In this document: positions 45,908 to 53,163 of the stretch, one piece after another | Layout of the letters: each line of letters starts with the position of its first letter | How positions within the stretch are numbered: the stretch's first letter is position 1 | NCBI GenBank assembly: GCA_014381825.1 | Contig: JACNKX010000062.1 | Location: 1-64,000, forward strand | Direction of reading: 5' to 3' | Length of the DNA: 64,000 bases | Source of the DNA: Planctomycetota bacterium | Lineage (GTDB): Bacteria; Planctomycetota; Planctomycetia; Pirellulales; Pirellulaceae | Notes under the pieces: model-generated | The model's input: the letters and a program-made list of their open reading frames with translations, nothing else | Told to the model about the DNA's origin: nothing | Databases searched by the model: none | Made by a program: the position numbers and the translations under genes

Positions 45908-46481
45908 GCTTGGGGAAGAGTAATCGCGGCAGCCGAGTTGAACACGACGAAGGTCACGATGTCAAAGGTCCAGCGCAGACAGACTACATCCCAGAATGCA
46001 AAAACTTGCCACCATTGGCTAGAACTTCGCTCGGCGCAACGTGCCCAGATGTAGCAAATTCGACGTGAGTTGTCAGTTTCAGCTGCTTATCTACTGCTGG
46101 GGGGATACTCGCGTCGCGCCATCGGACCCACCATCCATCGCCCCACCATTGACTAGGCAAGCACGCATGTTAGACTGACTGCAGTTTGGTGCGAGACCAA
46201 CACACGTATAAGTGTTGTGTTCATTCAACTTCGAGACTGCGGCCACTGGGACGACAATCGGGCAAGCCATCTGACTTGTACGCCCTGGTATCTTACTTTC
46301 GACCGCGACTGATTCTCTTGCATTACCGTGCTGCCTGCGGATGGGTGTATATCCCTTTCCAAGATCGATCCGATGTCAGACAGATTGCCCCGTTCTGACA
46401 AATGCGAGTTGGCAGCAATTACCGGGTGGTGGCGCTGTGGTACCACTCAACGCAAGCCTACCTCGAAAGTTACTAACATTT
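45908..46481 (+). other. 574-bp gap; probable long leader of the RNA helicase gene
   Basis: No convincing gene is present. Short frames here have no ribosome-binding site or homology. Because the downstream genes are a DEAD-box helicase and a cold-shock protein, much of this stretch may be 5' untranslated leader, as in the cold-inducible csdA and cspA mRNAs, but no specific structure could be confirmed by eye. Confidence 0.4.
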
Positions 46482-47876
46482 ATGAAGTTTGAATCTCTCT
46501 CGCTCTGCGATCCTTTGCTCCGCTCTCTCCAAGCTGCCGAATATCACAAAGCCACTCCAATCCAAGAAAAAGCCATCCCCCAAATTCTCAAGGGGCGCGA
46601 CTTGATTGGTTGTGCGCAAACAGGAACTGGCAAGACTGCGGCCTTCGCGTTGCCCACCCTACAGCAATTGATGGAATCCGCCACCGAGCCCACGGGCGCG
46701 GCTCGGCGTCGGCAACGCAGCGGACGACGAGTCATTCGTACGCTCGTCCTTGCACCAACTCGCGAATTGGCCGGTCAAATCGGCGACAGCTTCGCGACCT
46801 ATGGAAAAGGGACAGGGATACGTAACACGGTCATTTTCGGCGGAGTGCGACAAGGGGCCCAGGTCCGAGCCATAGAATCAGGCGTTGATATTCTTGTTGC
46901 GACTCCGGGACGTCTGCTGGATCTCATCGGGCAAGGGATCGTCGAACTTGGTTCGGTCGAAATCCTAATTCTGGACGAAGCCGATCAGATGCTCGACATG
47001 GGTTTCATTCATGACCTTCGAAAAATAGTTGCCCAGGTACCCAACAGACGCCAAACGTTAATGTTCTCTGCAACGATGCCACCGGCAATTCGCAAATTGG
47101 CGAGTCAGTGGTTGAAACGACCGTTCGAGGTGCAAGTCGCGGCTGTTGCATCTACACCTGATCGCGTATCGCAGGTTGTCTACTTCGTCCAGCGACAGCA
47201 TAAGGCAGCTACCCTGTCACGGTTTCTTCGGGAAACTCAGCGTTCTCGAACGCTCGTCTTCTCTCGCACGAAACATGGTGCCGACAAAATCGTTCGTCTA
47301 ATGCAACGCGATGGAATTCGAGCCTTAGCGATACATGGGAACAAGAGCCAAGCTAGACGACAGGCCGTCATGCGTGAGTTCAATTCTGAACGGCCTCCCG
47401 TGTTAATTGCCACCGACCTCGCCGCTCGCGGCCTTGATTTTTCGGATGTGTCGCATGTCATCAACTACGATTTGCCCGATACGCCGGAAACGTACGTCCA
47501 CCGAATCGGACGCACGGCACGCGCCGGTGCTTGTGGCCAAGCGGTCTCGTTCTGCGATGACGACGAACGCGGTACGCTTCGCATGATCGAAAGGCTGACA
47601 GGACTTGCTGTTCCCGTGGCGAAGTTGCCCGCCGGATCGGGCCAGCGACGATCGCAAGTGACCAAGCCCAAGTCGGGCCGTACGGAAGCGTCGGAGTCTC
47701 GCCCGGTGGCAGTTCGTCAAGGCGAAAAAACGCGAACCGCCAAGCAACGTACGCGACGCAATTCACGACCGCCGCGTGGTGGCTCGTCCAACACGTCAAC
47801 TGGCGCGAAACGCCACAAATCAGCAAAAGCATCAGGCAACCGCCGCAAAGTCCAGCCAGGAGCCACGAACGGTTGA
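46482..47876 (+). CDS. rhlE: DEAD-box ATP-dependent RNA helicase, RhlE-like
   Basis: A 464-residue SF2 RNA helicase. ATG 46482 (MKFESLSLCDPLLRSL) is the family start. Motifs: Q motif ATPIQEKAIPQIL, I CAQTGTGKTAAF, Ia APTRELAGQIG, GG FGGVRQG, Ib TPGRLLDL, II ILDEADQMLDMGF, III FSATMPP, IV TLVFSRTKHGADKIV, V ATDLAARGLDF, VI HRIGRTARAG. The C-terminal 90 residues are basic and Arg/Lys/Ser-rich, an RNA-binding tail as in RhlE/CsdA. It unwinds RNA duplexes, often in ribosome assembly or at low temperature. It sits 95 bp before a cold-shock protein gene on the same strand. Confidence 0.93.
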   Translation: MKFESLSLCDPLLRSLQAAEYHKATPIQEKAIPQILKGRDLIGCAQTGTGKTAAFALPTLQQLMESATEPTGAARRRQRSGRRVIRTLVLAPTRELAGQIGDSFATYGKGTGIRNTVIFGGVRQGAQVRAIESGVDILVATPGRLLDLIGQGIVELGSVEILILDEADQMLDMGFIHDLRKIVAQVPNRRQTLMFSATMPPAIRKLASQWLKRPFEVQVAAVASTPDRVSQVVYFVQRQHKAATLSRFLRETQRSRTLVFSRTKHGADKIVRLMQRDGIRALAIHGNKSQARRQAVMREFNSERPPVLIATDLAARGLDFSDVSHVINYDLPDTPETYVHRIGRTARAGACGQAVSFCDDDERGTLRMIERLTGLAVPVAKLPAGSGQRRSQVTKPKSGRTEASESRPVAVRQGEKTRTAKQRTRRNSRPPRGGSSNTSTGAKRHKSAKASGNRRKVQPGATNG

Positions 47877-47971
47877 TGACCAGACTAGCGAGCGCGGTCG
47901 TAATCTCGGCTCCATGTAGAGACAGAACTAAATCAGTCAGTCAGTATTTCTAATTTTGAGAGGAAGTGAAA

Positions 47972-48169
47972 ATGCCACAAGGCACAATCAAAAAGTTGAT
48001 CACGGAAAAGGGATTTGGATTTATCGCTGGTGACGGTGGTGAGATTTTCTTTCATCACTCGGGCTTGGTCGGAGTCACGATCGAAGAGTTGAGTGAAGGA
48101 CAAACCGTTGAGTATGAAGAAGGACGAGGCCCGAAGGGTCCGCGAGCCGAGAATGTTCGCCCCGCGTAG
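47972..48169 (+). CDS. Cold-shock domain protein
   Basis: A 65-residue protein of the CspA family, a single-stranded RNA/DNA binding beta-barrel. RNP1 is KGFGFI and RNP2 is IFFHHS; GTIKKLITEKGFGFIAGDGG and VTIEELSEGQTVEYEE fit the usual order. ATG 47972 has AGAGGAAG upstream. An upstream GTG at 47966 is in frame but not needed. It lies beside the RNA helicase gene, and both can act as RNA chaperones. Confidence 0.95.
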   Translation: MPQGTIKKLITEKGFGFIAGDGGEIFFHHSGLVGVTIEELSEGQTVEYEEGRGPKGPRAENVRPA

Positions 48170-48304
48170 TTCGACAAAGCGGCAAGGGGAAGGTAACGCT
48201 AGGTGACGGATTGCCTGAGCGACTTCCCTTCGCCGACGTCGGTTGCGTCGCTCCACACCGTGGAAAAAGCGATATCGTACGAACCTTTACGCAGGAGCAG
48301 AGCC

Positions 48305-48520
48305 ATGTTGTCGCCATCCGAGAAAACGGTCATGCGTACGTTTCGTCAGTACTTGATAACGCCGGGTGAGATGTTGTGTTTCTTCGGTCCGAACCTGGAG
48401 CGACATAAATCCGCCCTCAAGCAATTGACGCAAAGAGACCTGCTCGTCAAAGAGCACTTTCAGGGAGCCTACTCGCTAACACACGCGGGATTCGAGGCGA
48501 TGAAGGCCTCAGACAAGTAG
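48305..48520 (+). CDS. Small winged-helix-like protein of unknown function
   Basis: A 71-residue protein; ATG 48305 has AGGAG seven bases upstream, preferred over an earlier GTG at 48203. The order of MLSPSEKTVMRTFRQYLI, then TPGEMLCFFGPN, HKSALKQLTQRDLLVKE and GAYSLTHAGFEAM resembles a winged helix (helix, turn, recognition helix, wing, then L-T-xx-G), as in MarR or PadR-like small DNA-binding units. It follows the cold-shock gene by 135 bp. Probably a small DNA-binding regulator; target unknown. Confidence 0.6.
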   Translation: MLSPSEKTVMRTFRQYLITPGEMLCFFGPNLERHKSALKQLTQRDLLVKEHFQGAYSLTHAGFEAMKASDK

Positions 48521-48548
48521 TGTTCCGGCGGTTGGAACTTGTGGCTTT

Positions 48549-48707
48549 TTATGACTTGTCGCCGAGCAAGGATCCGTGCCCGCAGCGTGTGTGAAGCAGC
48601 TTCTTGAGCCCAGGTGACTCTATCTTCTTGCGCACGTAACCGACGTATACGTCAACAACATTGCTCTGCGATCCCGACTGATCATGGACGTGTTCCCAGA
48701 TGTCGGT
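48549..48707 (-). pseudogene. C-terminal remnant of an OmpR-type response regulator
   Basis: The minus-strand frame contains [10 protein letters not shown], then NVVDVYVGYVRKKIESPG and LKKLLHTRCGHGSLLG, the recognition helix, wing and hairpin of an OmpR/PhoB effector domain (typically NVVDVYIxxLRxKI...HTVRGxGYLL). The usual RGxGY is altered to RCGHGS. No receiver domain or start precedes it: the frame continues into the unrelated DUF1559 remnant at about 48712. This is a truncated gene fragment. Confidence 0.65.
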
Positions 48708-49134
48708 TCGCCATCCGACCGGCCTGACGCTGACTGAGTCGCTAGTAAGTCTCGAGGTTTTAGCGATGTTGCTCGCCGTCTTACTCCCCGCTGTGCAGCC
48801 AGCGAGGGAGTTGGCGAGACGGATGAGTTGTCGGAACAACCTCCGACAATTCGGCATCGCCTTGCATTGCTTTCAGGCCGCCAACGGAATCCTTCCACTT
48901 GGCTCGACGGCAGCCGTCGGGCTTTCGTCGGGAAGCGTTCATGTCGGTGAAGCGAACTTCGTCGCGGCGGAATCGACGCTTGGGTTTACATCGTGCTCTG
49001 TAGACGCGGTAATGGCGAAGTCAGCAACTAGCGACGTCTCGGCAACGCATGTTCCACCCACGGTCGCGGTGCGGCACGGTGTTCATCGCCAAATCGTCAG
49101 ATCAATGCGTTACATTGGTACTTGCGACGCATAG
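48700..49134 (+). pseudogene. Degenerate DUF1559 prepilin-type fragment
   Basis: The frame (144 codons) starts with a degraded type IV prepilin-like N terminus: [19 protein letters not shown], then [19 protein letters not shown] and [19 protein letters not shown], which matches the DUF1559 pattern (GFTLVELLVVIAIIG, LLPAVQAAREAARRxQCxNNLKQ). About 70 residues are recognisable; the rest does not match the usual 300-residue protein, so it is a fragment with a broken C terminus. DUF1559 proteins are abundant pseudopilin-like planctomycete proteins. Confidence 0.65.
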
Positions 49135-49188
49135 CCCAAAGGTATTGCGGTTTGTACGCGTCGGAATCATTCGCAAAGAAGGTGTACT

Positions 49189-50670
49189 TTGTTAGTTTCC
49201 CATAAGGCATTGCGATTAATCTTCGTCGCCGTTCTGGCTTGCTTCGCCACATCGTCAACACTTGCCGCGCCGCCAAACGTGTTGTTCATCGCCGTTGACG
49301 ATCTTCGGCCGGAACTTGGGTGCTACGGCGTACCGGTTCAATCGCCGAACATCGACCAGTTCGCCCGTGAAGGGACGCTGTTCGAACGCGCGTATGTCCA
49401 GTGTGCCCTCTGCATGCCGTCGCGAGCATCCGTCCTCACCGGCAGACGACCCGACACGACTGGCGTCGTCGACTTTAGTGTTCGCTTTCGCGACGTCTTA
49501 GGAGATGTCGTCACACTGCCCCAGCACTTCAAGAACAACGGATACCATGCCGCAGCTTTCGGAAAACTGTTTCATCATGATGACCCGGCATCGTGGAGCG
49601 AGCGACTGTGGCAATCCAATCGCAAGCCGTATCATACCGAGTTTGGCAATCAGGTCTTGGGCTGGATCAAGGAAGATCATCGTCGATTGACTTACGTGTG
49701 GGATCTTGGCGACGGGGTCGAGAAAACGAAGCGGCCAGGTGGACTGGCTTGGGAAGCGCCCGACGTGTCAGACGACGCGCTGCGCGACGGTGATATTGCC
49801 AATGCGGCGATTGGAAAGATGAGCGAACTAAAGGACCAGCCGTTCTTTCTAGCGGTCGGCTTTCACAAACCACACCTCCCCTTCATCGCGCCGAAGAAGT
49901 ACTTCGATCTTTACGATCGAGATGAGATCGCGCTCGCAACGAATCCGTTCCCGCCGCGCGACGCTCCGAAATTTGCGACCTATAACTGGAACGATCTTCG
50001 CCACTACTACGGTATCCCCGACGTAGGGCCCGTTTCGGAGCAGCAGGCTCGAGAGTTAAAACACGCCTACTACGCCTGCGTGAGTTTCATGGACGCGCAG
50101 GTTGGACGTGTCCTGAAGAGTTTGGACGACTTGGGACTACGAGACAACACGATCGTCGTTCTCTGGGGCGACCATGGCTGGCAACTCGGCGAGCACGGAA
50201 TGTGGGACAAGCATTCTAACTTTGAAACGTCGACGCATGCACCGTTAATCATTCGCACGCCCGGGCAAACACCTGCGCGAACGAAGGCGCTCGTCGAGTT
50301 CGTTGACATCTATCCCACGCTGTGTGAGCTATCCGGGCTGAGCGTCGACGAAGGACTCGAGGGTCAAAGCTTTGCGCCGCTGATCGAAAACCCCAATCGA
50401 GCGTGGAAGGACGCCGCATTCAGCCAATATAAGCGAGTGATTCCCGGCTACGGCCAAGTCGCACCAGGAATGGGTTATTCGATGCGCACTGATCGCTATC
50501 GATTGACGGAATGGCTCGTGCCGGGAACGGAGTTTCGCGCGTATGAACTTTATGATCATCAGTCAGACCCCGATGAAAACGTCAACCTCGCTGGTGCGTC
50601 GAAGCATAGGATGCTCGTTGATGAACTGAAGACAAAGCTGCACGCCGGTTGGCAGGCTGCTAGTCCCTAG
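49189..50670 (+). CDS. Exported sulfatase, iduronate-2-sulfatase-like
   Basis: A 493-residue sulfatase starting at TTG 49189, with AAGAAGG upstream; no ATG lies before the signal peptide (LRLIFVAVLACFATSSTLA). The metal-binding N terminus is NVLFIAVDDLRPELGCYG, and the catalytic Cys75 is in C-M-P-S-R (75-79), the CxPSR motif converted to formylglycine. Further ligands are in GKLFHHDDPASW, AVGFHKPHLPFIAPKKY and VVLWGDHGWQLGEHGMWDKHSNFE. The order of motifs follows iduronate-2-sulfatase-like enzymes that cut sulfated polysaccharides. The formylglycine-generating enzyme is not in the window. The unusual TTG start is notable. Confidence 0.9.
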   Translation: MLVSHKALRLIFVAVLACFATSSTLAAPPNVLFIAVDDLRPELGCYGVPVQSPNIDQFAREGTLFERAYVQCALCMPSRASVLTGRRPDTTGVVDFSVRFRDVLGDVVTLPQHFKNNGYHAAAFGKLFHHDDPASWSERLWQSNRKPYHTEFGNQVLGWIKEDHRRLTYVWDLGDGVEKTKRPGGLAWEAPDVSDDALRDGDIANAAIGKMSELKDQPFFLAVGFHKPHLPFIAPKKYFDLYDRDEIALATNPFPPRDAPKFATYNWNDLRHYYGIPDVGPVSEQQARELKHAYYACVSFMDAQVGRVLKSLDDLGLRDNTIVVLWGDHGWQLGEHGMWDKHSNFETSTHAPLIIRTPGQTPARTKALVEFVDIYPTLCELSGLSVDEGLEGQSFAPLIENPNRAWKDAAFSQYKRVIPGYGQVAPGMGYSMRTDRYRLTEWLVPGTEFRAYELYDHQSDPDENVNLAGASKHRMLVDELKTKLHAGWQAASP

Positions 50671-50947
50671 CAAATCGTGGAGACCCACATTGCAGATGAG
50701 TCACGCGCGCCTGGTAGTTGGGAACGATGGTCGGTGCGACCCGAGTTGATGCCGAAATGCAAAGAGAACTAGCTCCGTTCGTCTGTTGAATCGACGGGTG
50801 CCCAGTTGTGACGGCGGTCGGGACTTGCATTGCAATTATGTTGAGCCCGGGAAGTGCCACGACGTGTCTCCAGATAGGGCTCTTCCCACCACGATCAATG
50901 AGCGAGTTGACCGCTGTCGTCCGCTTGGTAGCTGATGCAAATGCATG

Positions 50948-51733
50948 CTAAACGTTGTCGACAATTGCACATTCGACCGCGCCGAATCTGTCCGTCGTGA
51001 CGGCGATTCGGCTGACAGGGTGTACGGGAAACAAATCGGCTATCGAGCCGCAGAGAATCGTTTGTCCACGTTGTAGACCTTGACCGTGTCGAAGAAGTTC
51101 CCTGGAGAGCCAACGGAGCGAATCGAAGATGGTTTGCGTCAACGCTTGACCAGACACCGTTGCGATCTCGGCCTCGTCCATTTCGATGCGCAGAGTGGCC
51201 GCCTCGGAATCAAGTTTCGTTGTAAGCTCTTTCGCGGAGACGAATCCAGCGTGAATGGCGTTGTTTGCGACCAATTCCTCGACAGACGGGTCGCCTCGCC
51301 GAAAAACCAGGTTGTGCAATTCGATCACTGGGAAGACCGAATGGATCGCAGCGGCGACATCGGCGTCGGGCATTTCGACCGCAGGCAGATCACACGCGAG
51401 CCGCACGGCTAACTCCCCTTCGATTGCCAATCCTGTAAATCGCTCTGCCGGCAGATTCACTCCCGACGTCCAGCAATCACTTTCGAACAACCGTCCGAAG
51501 ACAGGATGACCGGCTCCCAATCGCCGACGAATTACTGGCGACGTGCATCCGACCTTGTAGCCGATCACTCGTTCTCCGCGCGCCTCGCGAAGCTCCGCCA
51601 CCAGCGATTGAATGCGATAGGCGTCATCGATCGACAGCGAGAGTCCGTCGGCAAATGCCGTTCCCGGATCGTGTCGATCGTAGTCCGCAAGCATGCGCCG
51701 CGCAAGTTGCTCCAGATCATGCGACGCGTTCAT
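50948..51733 (-). CDS. 2-keto-4-pentenoate hydratase-like protein (FAH superfamily)
   Basis: A 261-residue protein of the MhpD/4-oxalocrotonate decarboxylase branch. Motifs: SIDDAYRIQSLVAELREARG, ERVIGYKVGCTSPVIRRRLG, IEGELAVRLACDLPAVEMPD (Glu ligands of the divalent metal), PVIELHNLVF and GQTILCGSIADLFPV. The family hydrates 2-hydroxypenta-2,4-dienoate in meta-cleavage of aromatic compounds. It is the last gene of the ECF sigma operon, 21 bp after the AhpD-like gene. ATG 51733 is chosen; a TTG at 51745 is also in frame. In this context it may act in detoxification rather than a catabolic pathway. Confidence 0.83.
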   Translation of the reverse strand: MNASHDLEQLARRMLADYDRHDPGTAFADGLSLSIDDAYRIQSLVAELREARGERVIGYKVGCTSPVIRRRLGAGHPVFGRLFESDCWTSGVNLPAERFTGLAIEGELAVRLACDLPAVEMPDADVAAAIHSVFPVIELHNLVFRRGDPSVEELVANNAIHAGFVSAKELTTKLDSEAATLRIEMDEAEIATVSGQALTQTIFDSLRWLSRELLRHGQGLQRGQTILCGSIADLFPVHPVSRIAVTTDRFGAVECAIVDNV

Positions 51734-51754
51734 TTGCTTGCTCAATAGACTGCA

Positions 51755-52066
51755 TCAGCCACTTGTGCCAACGCTGCATTCGGCTCCTACACAAGCTGCC
51801 TGCACGCTGTTTCGCTCGGCACCTTCAAGGGCAGTGCGTAGAGTGACGCCAGCATTGACGGCAGCGGCGAGATCGATTGCGGCACGAACGGTTTCGTATT
51901 CGATACCTACCTTGAGTGCGGTTTCTATCCGCCCGCCAGTACATGCAACGCAACCACGAGTCGCGGTCACGGCCAAGCCGATCAGGTGCTTTTCGCGGTC
52001 GGTTAAGGATGCTGTGGCACTGGTTGCATCGAGTAGCTCCTTGACTTTGAATTCACTCGCTTCCAT
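51755..52066 (-). CDS. AhpD/carboxymuconolactone decarboxylase-like protein
   Basis: A 103-residue protein of the CMD fold. The helix pair LTDREKHLIGLAVTATRGC and VACTGGRIETALKVGIEYET contains CxxC (Cys-Val-Ala-Cys), the AhpD-type redox motif; YETVRAAIDLAAAVNAGVTL is the family C-terminal helix. In AhpD the motif is usually followed by His, here Gly-Gly. AhpD-type proteins are peroxidase reductants or disulfide reductases. AAGGA precedes the ATG; it is 11 bp after the upstream stop. The redox-active neighbour (Cys-TGA protein) makes a redox function likely. Confidence 0.82.
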   Translation of the reverse strand: MEASEFKVKELLDATSATASLTDREKHLIGLAVTATRGCVACTGGRIETALKVGIEYETVRAAIDLAAAVNAGVTLRTALEGAERNSVQAACVGAECSVGTSG

Positions 52067-52077
52067 CTGAATGTTCC

Positions 52078-53160
52078 TTATCTAACAGCATCGATTATTT
52101 CGTGGGACTTCGCCGGCTCCGCGATCAGACCGTAACGTACACGACCATCCAAGTCGATCGCGTGGCCAGCCATTAGATGCTTTGTATCGGATTCCGCAAG
52201 CAAGTTGAAGTGAGTGTTTCGCCAACTTAGGCGTTCGTCGCCGTTTGCTATCATCGTTAACTTGATCACTTGGCCGTCTTTCAGATCGACGTAACCTTGC
52301 CATTTGAGCTTCACACCATGCTCCCAGACAACGCGGTCTGGACGGGCGTTCCGTCCAATCTCCTGGTGGCCTTCAATTTCCGACTCGCCATCAACGCGAA
52401 CTCGGATGATCTTCGCGCTGCCTGAAGGAACTGCTTCTCCAGAGAATTCAAAGCTGCGGCCGTCGTTTCGACTGCCAGGGACACTGCCCATCGGATCGAC
52501 GTCCAGCTGTCCAAGGAAGGCTGGAGCAACCAGTGCCTCTGCGAACGCGCCGGGTACTCGGAATCGCTTGCCCGCGGCCCTTTCGATTGACACGGCAAGT
52601 TGCTTTTGCAAGGCGACTGGAACCTCGAATCGAGCTTCCATGTAATGCTCTTGGAGTGTCGTGTCTGCGAGCGGGTTGCCGCTGCCATCAAGCGGTCGAC
52701 CGATGATGCGACCGACTAGCGTGCCTGGCTGTAGTGCGGGGCGGGCGGGGCAACGCTCTTGATCTCCGTGTCCGGCTGGAGGCGTTACGTGTTGTCCGTT
52801 GTCTTCGATGTCCGGCAACTTATGGCTAGGAAACATCCGGTACCGTTCGGCAGTCACAAATCGCTCGGCGTTCGGTGATTGTTTGTACCGCAACACAACA
52901 TGATCGAGGAACTTGAGGATGTTTGCGTCGTCGTCAAACGAGAGCGACCACGTGAGTACCTTGCCGGCCGAATTGACGGTGCAGATTCCCTGCGGAGCGG
53001 GCTTCGATCGACCGATCTCGGCATATAGCTTGCCCTCGATTCCGCGCGGCGGGTTATTCACCATGGCGGCTTTAAGTGCGACGGGAATGAACTCTTCGTT
53101 GACGCGACGGACGACTGCGGGATTCGAGAAAACCACCTCACGGGTAGCGGCGGCAAACAC
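52078..53160 (-). CDS. C-terminal part of the Cys-TGA thioredoxin-like protein (frame after the TGA)
   Basis: A 360-codon frame beginning with GTG directly after the TGA at 53161-53163, in the same frame as the preceding gene. Its first 90 residues complete the thioredoxin-like domain that the preceding frame begins: ATREVVFSNPAVVRRVNEEF, then IPVALKA, APQGICTVNSAGKVLTW and DDDANILKFLDHVVLRYKQ. The later 250 residues are not recognised: a GTLVGRIIGRPLDGSGNPLA linker, a beta-rich region and LKLKWQGYVDLKDGQVIKLT-like strands. No separate ribosome-binding site is visible for the GTG. I regard it as one protein with 53161-54261 if the TGA is decoded, otherwise as a second cistron or a broken gene. 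Confidence 0.7.
   Translation of the reverse strand: MFAAATREVVFSNPAVVRRVNEEFIPVALKAAMVNNPPRGIEGKLYAEIGRSKPAPQGICTVNSAGKVLTWSLSFDDDANILKFLDHVVLRYKQSPNAERFVTAERYRMFPSHKLPDIEDNGQHVTPPAGHGDQERCPARPALQPGTLVGRIIGRPLDGSGNPLADTTLQEHYMEARFEVPVALQKQLAVSIERAAGKRFRVPGAFAEALVAPAFLGQLDVDPMGSVPGSRNDGRSFEFSGEAVPSGSAKIIRVRVDGESEIEGHQEIGRNARPDRVVWEHGVKLKWQGYVDLKDGQVIKLTMIANGDERLSWRNTHFNLLAESDTKHLMAGHAIDLDGRVRYGLIAEPAKSHEIIDAVR
53132..53148 (-). promoter_or_regulatory. SECIS-like hairpin downstream of the TGA
   Basis: On the minus-strand RNA, GCUACC (53148-53143) pairs with GGUGGU (53137-53132) to give six pairs, two of them G-U, around the five-base loop CGUGA. The loop begins 19 nt after the UGA, and its second base is G, within the bounds reported for bacterial SECIS elements (UGA to loop 16-37 nt, G in the first two loop bases). 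An alternative pairing GCCGCC with the same 3' arm exists. Confidence 0.45.
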
Positions 53161-53163
53161 TCA
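53161..53163 (-). other. In-frame TGA codon at the redox position, candidate selenocysteine codon
   Basis: The codon series is GAC GAA CGC TGC TGA GTG TTT. The TGA follows a Cys and divides one thioredoxin-like domain between two otherwise uninterrupted frames of 366 and 360 codons. A single TGA with no other disruption suits recoding to selenocysteine (Cys-Sec pair) better than decay. Confidence 0.5.

Noticed and set aside
46186-46398. A 70-codon plus-strand frame in the gap before the RNA helicase gene
   Set aside because: No ribosome-binding site, no recognisable protein features, and composition typical of chance frames.
48203-48304. GTG 48203 as start of the small winged-helix-like gene
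   Set aside because: ATG 48305 has AGGAG seven bases upstream and the extra N-terminal part has no protein-like features.
51755-52066. A second selenocysteine site in the AhpD-like gene, since AhpD-like selenoproteins are known
   Set aside because: Its redox motif is Cys-x-x-Cys encoded with ordinary Cys codons and there is no internal TGA.
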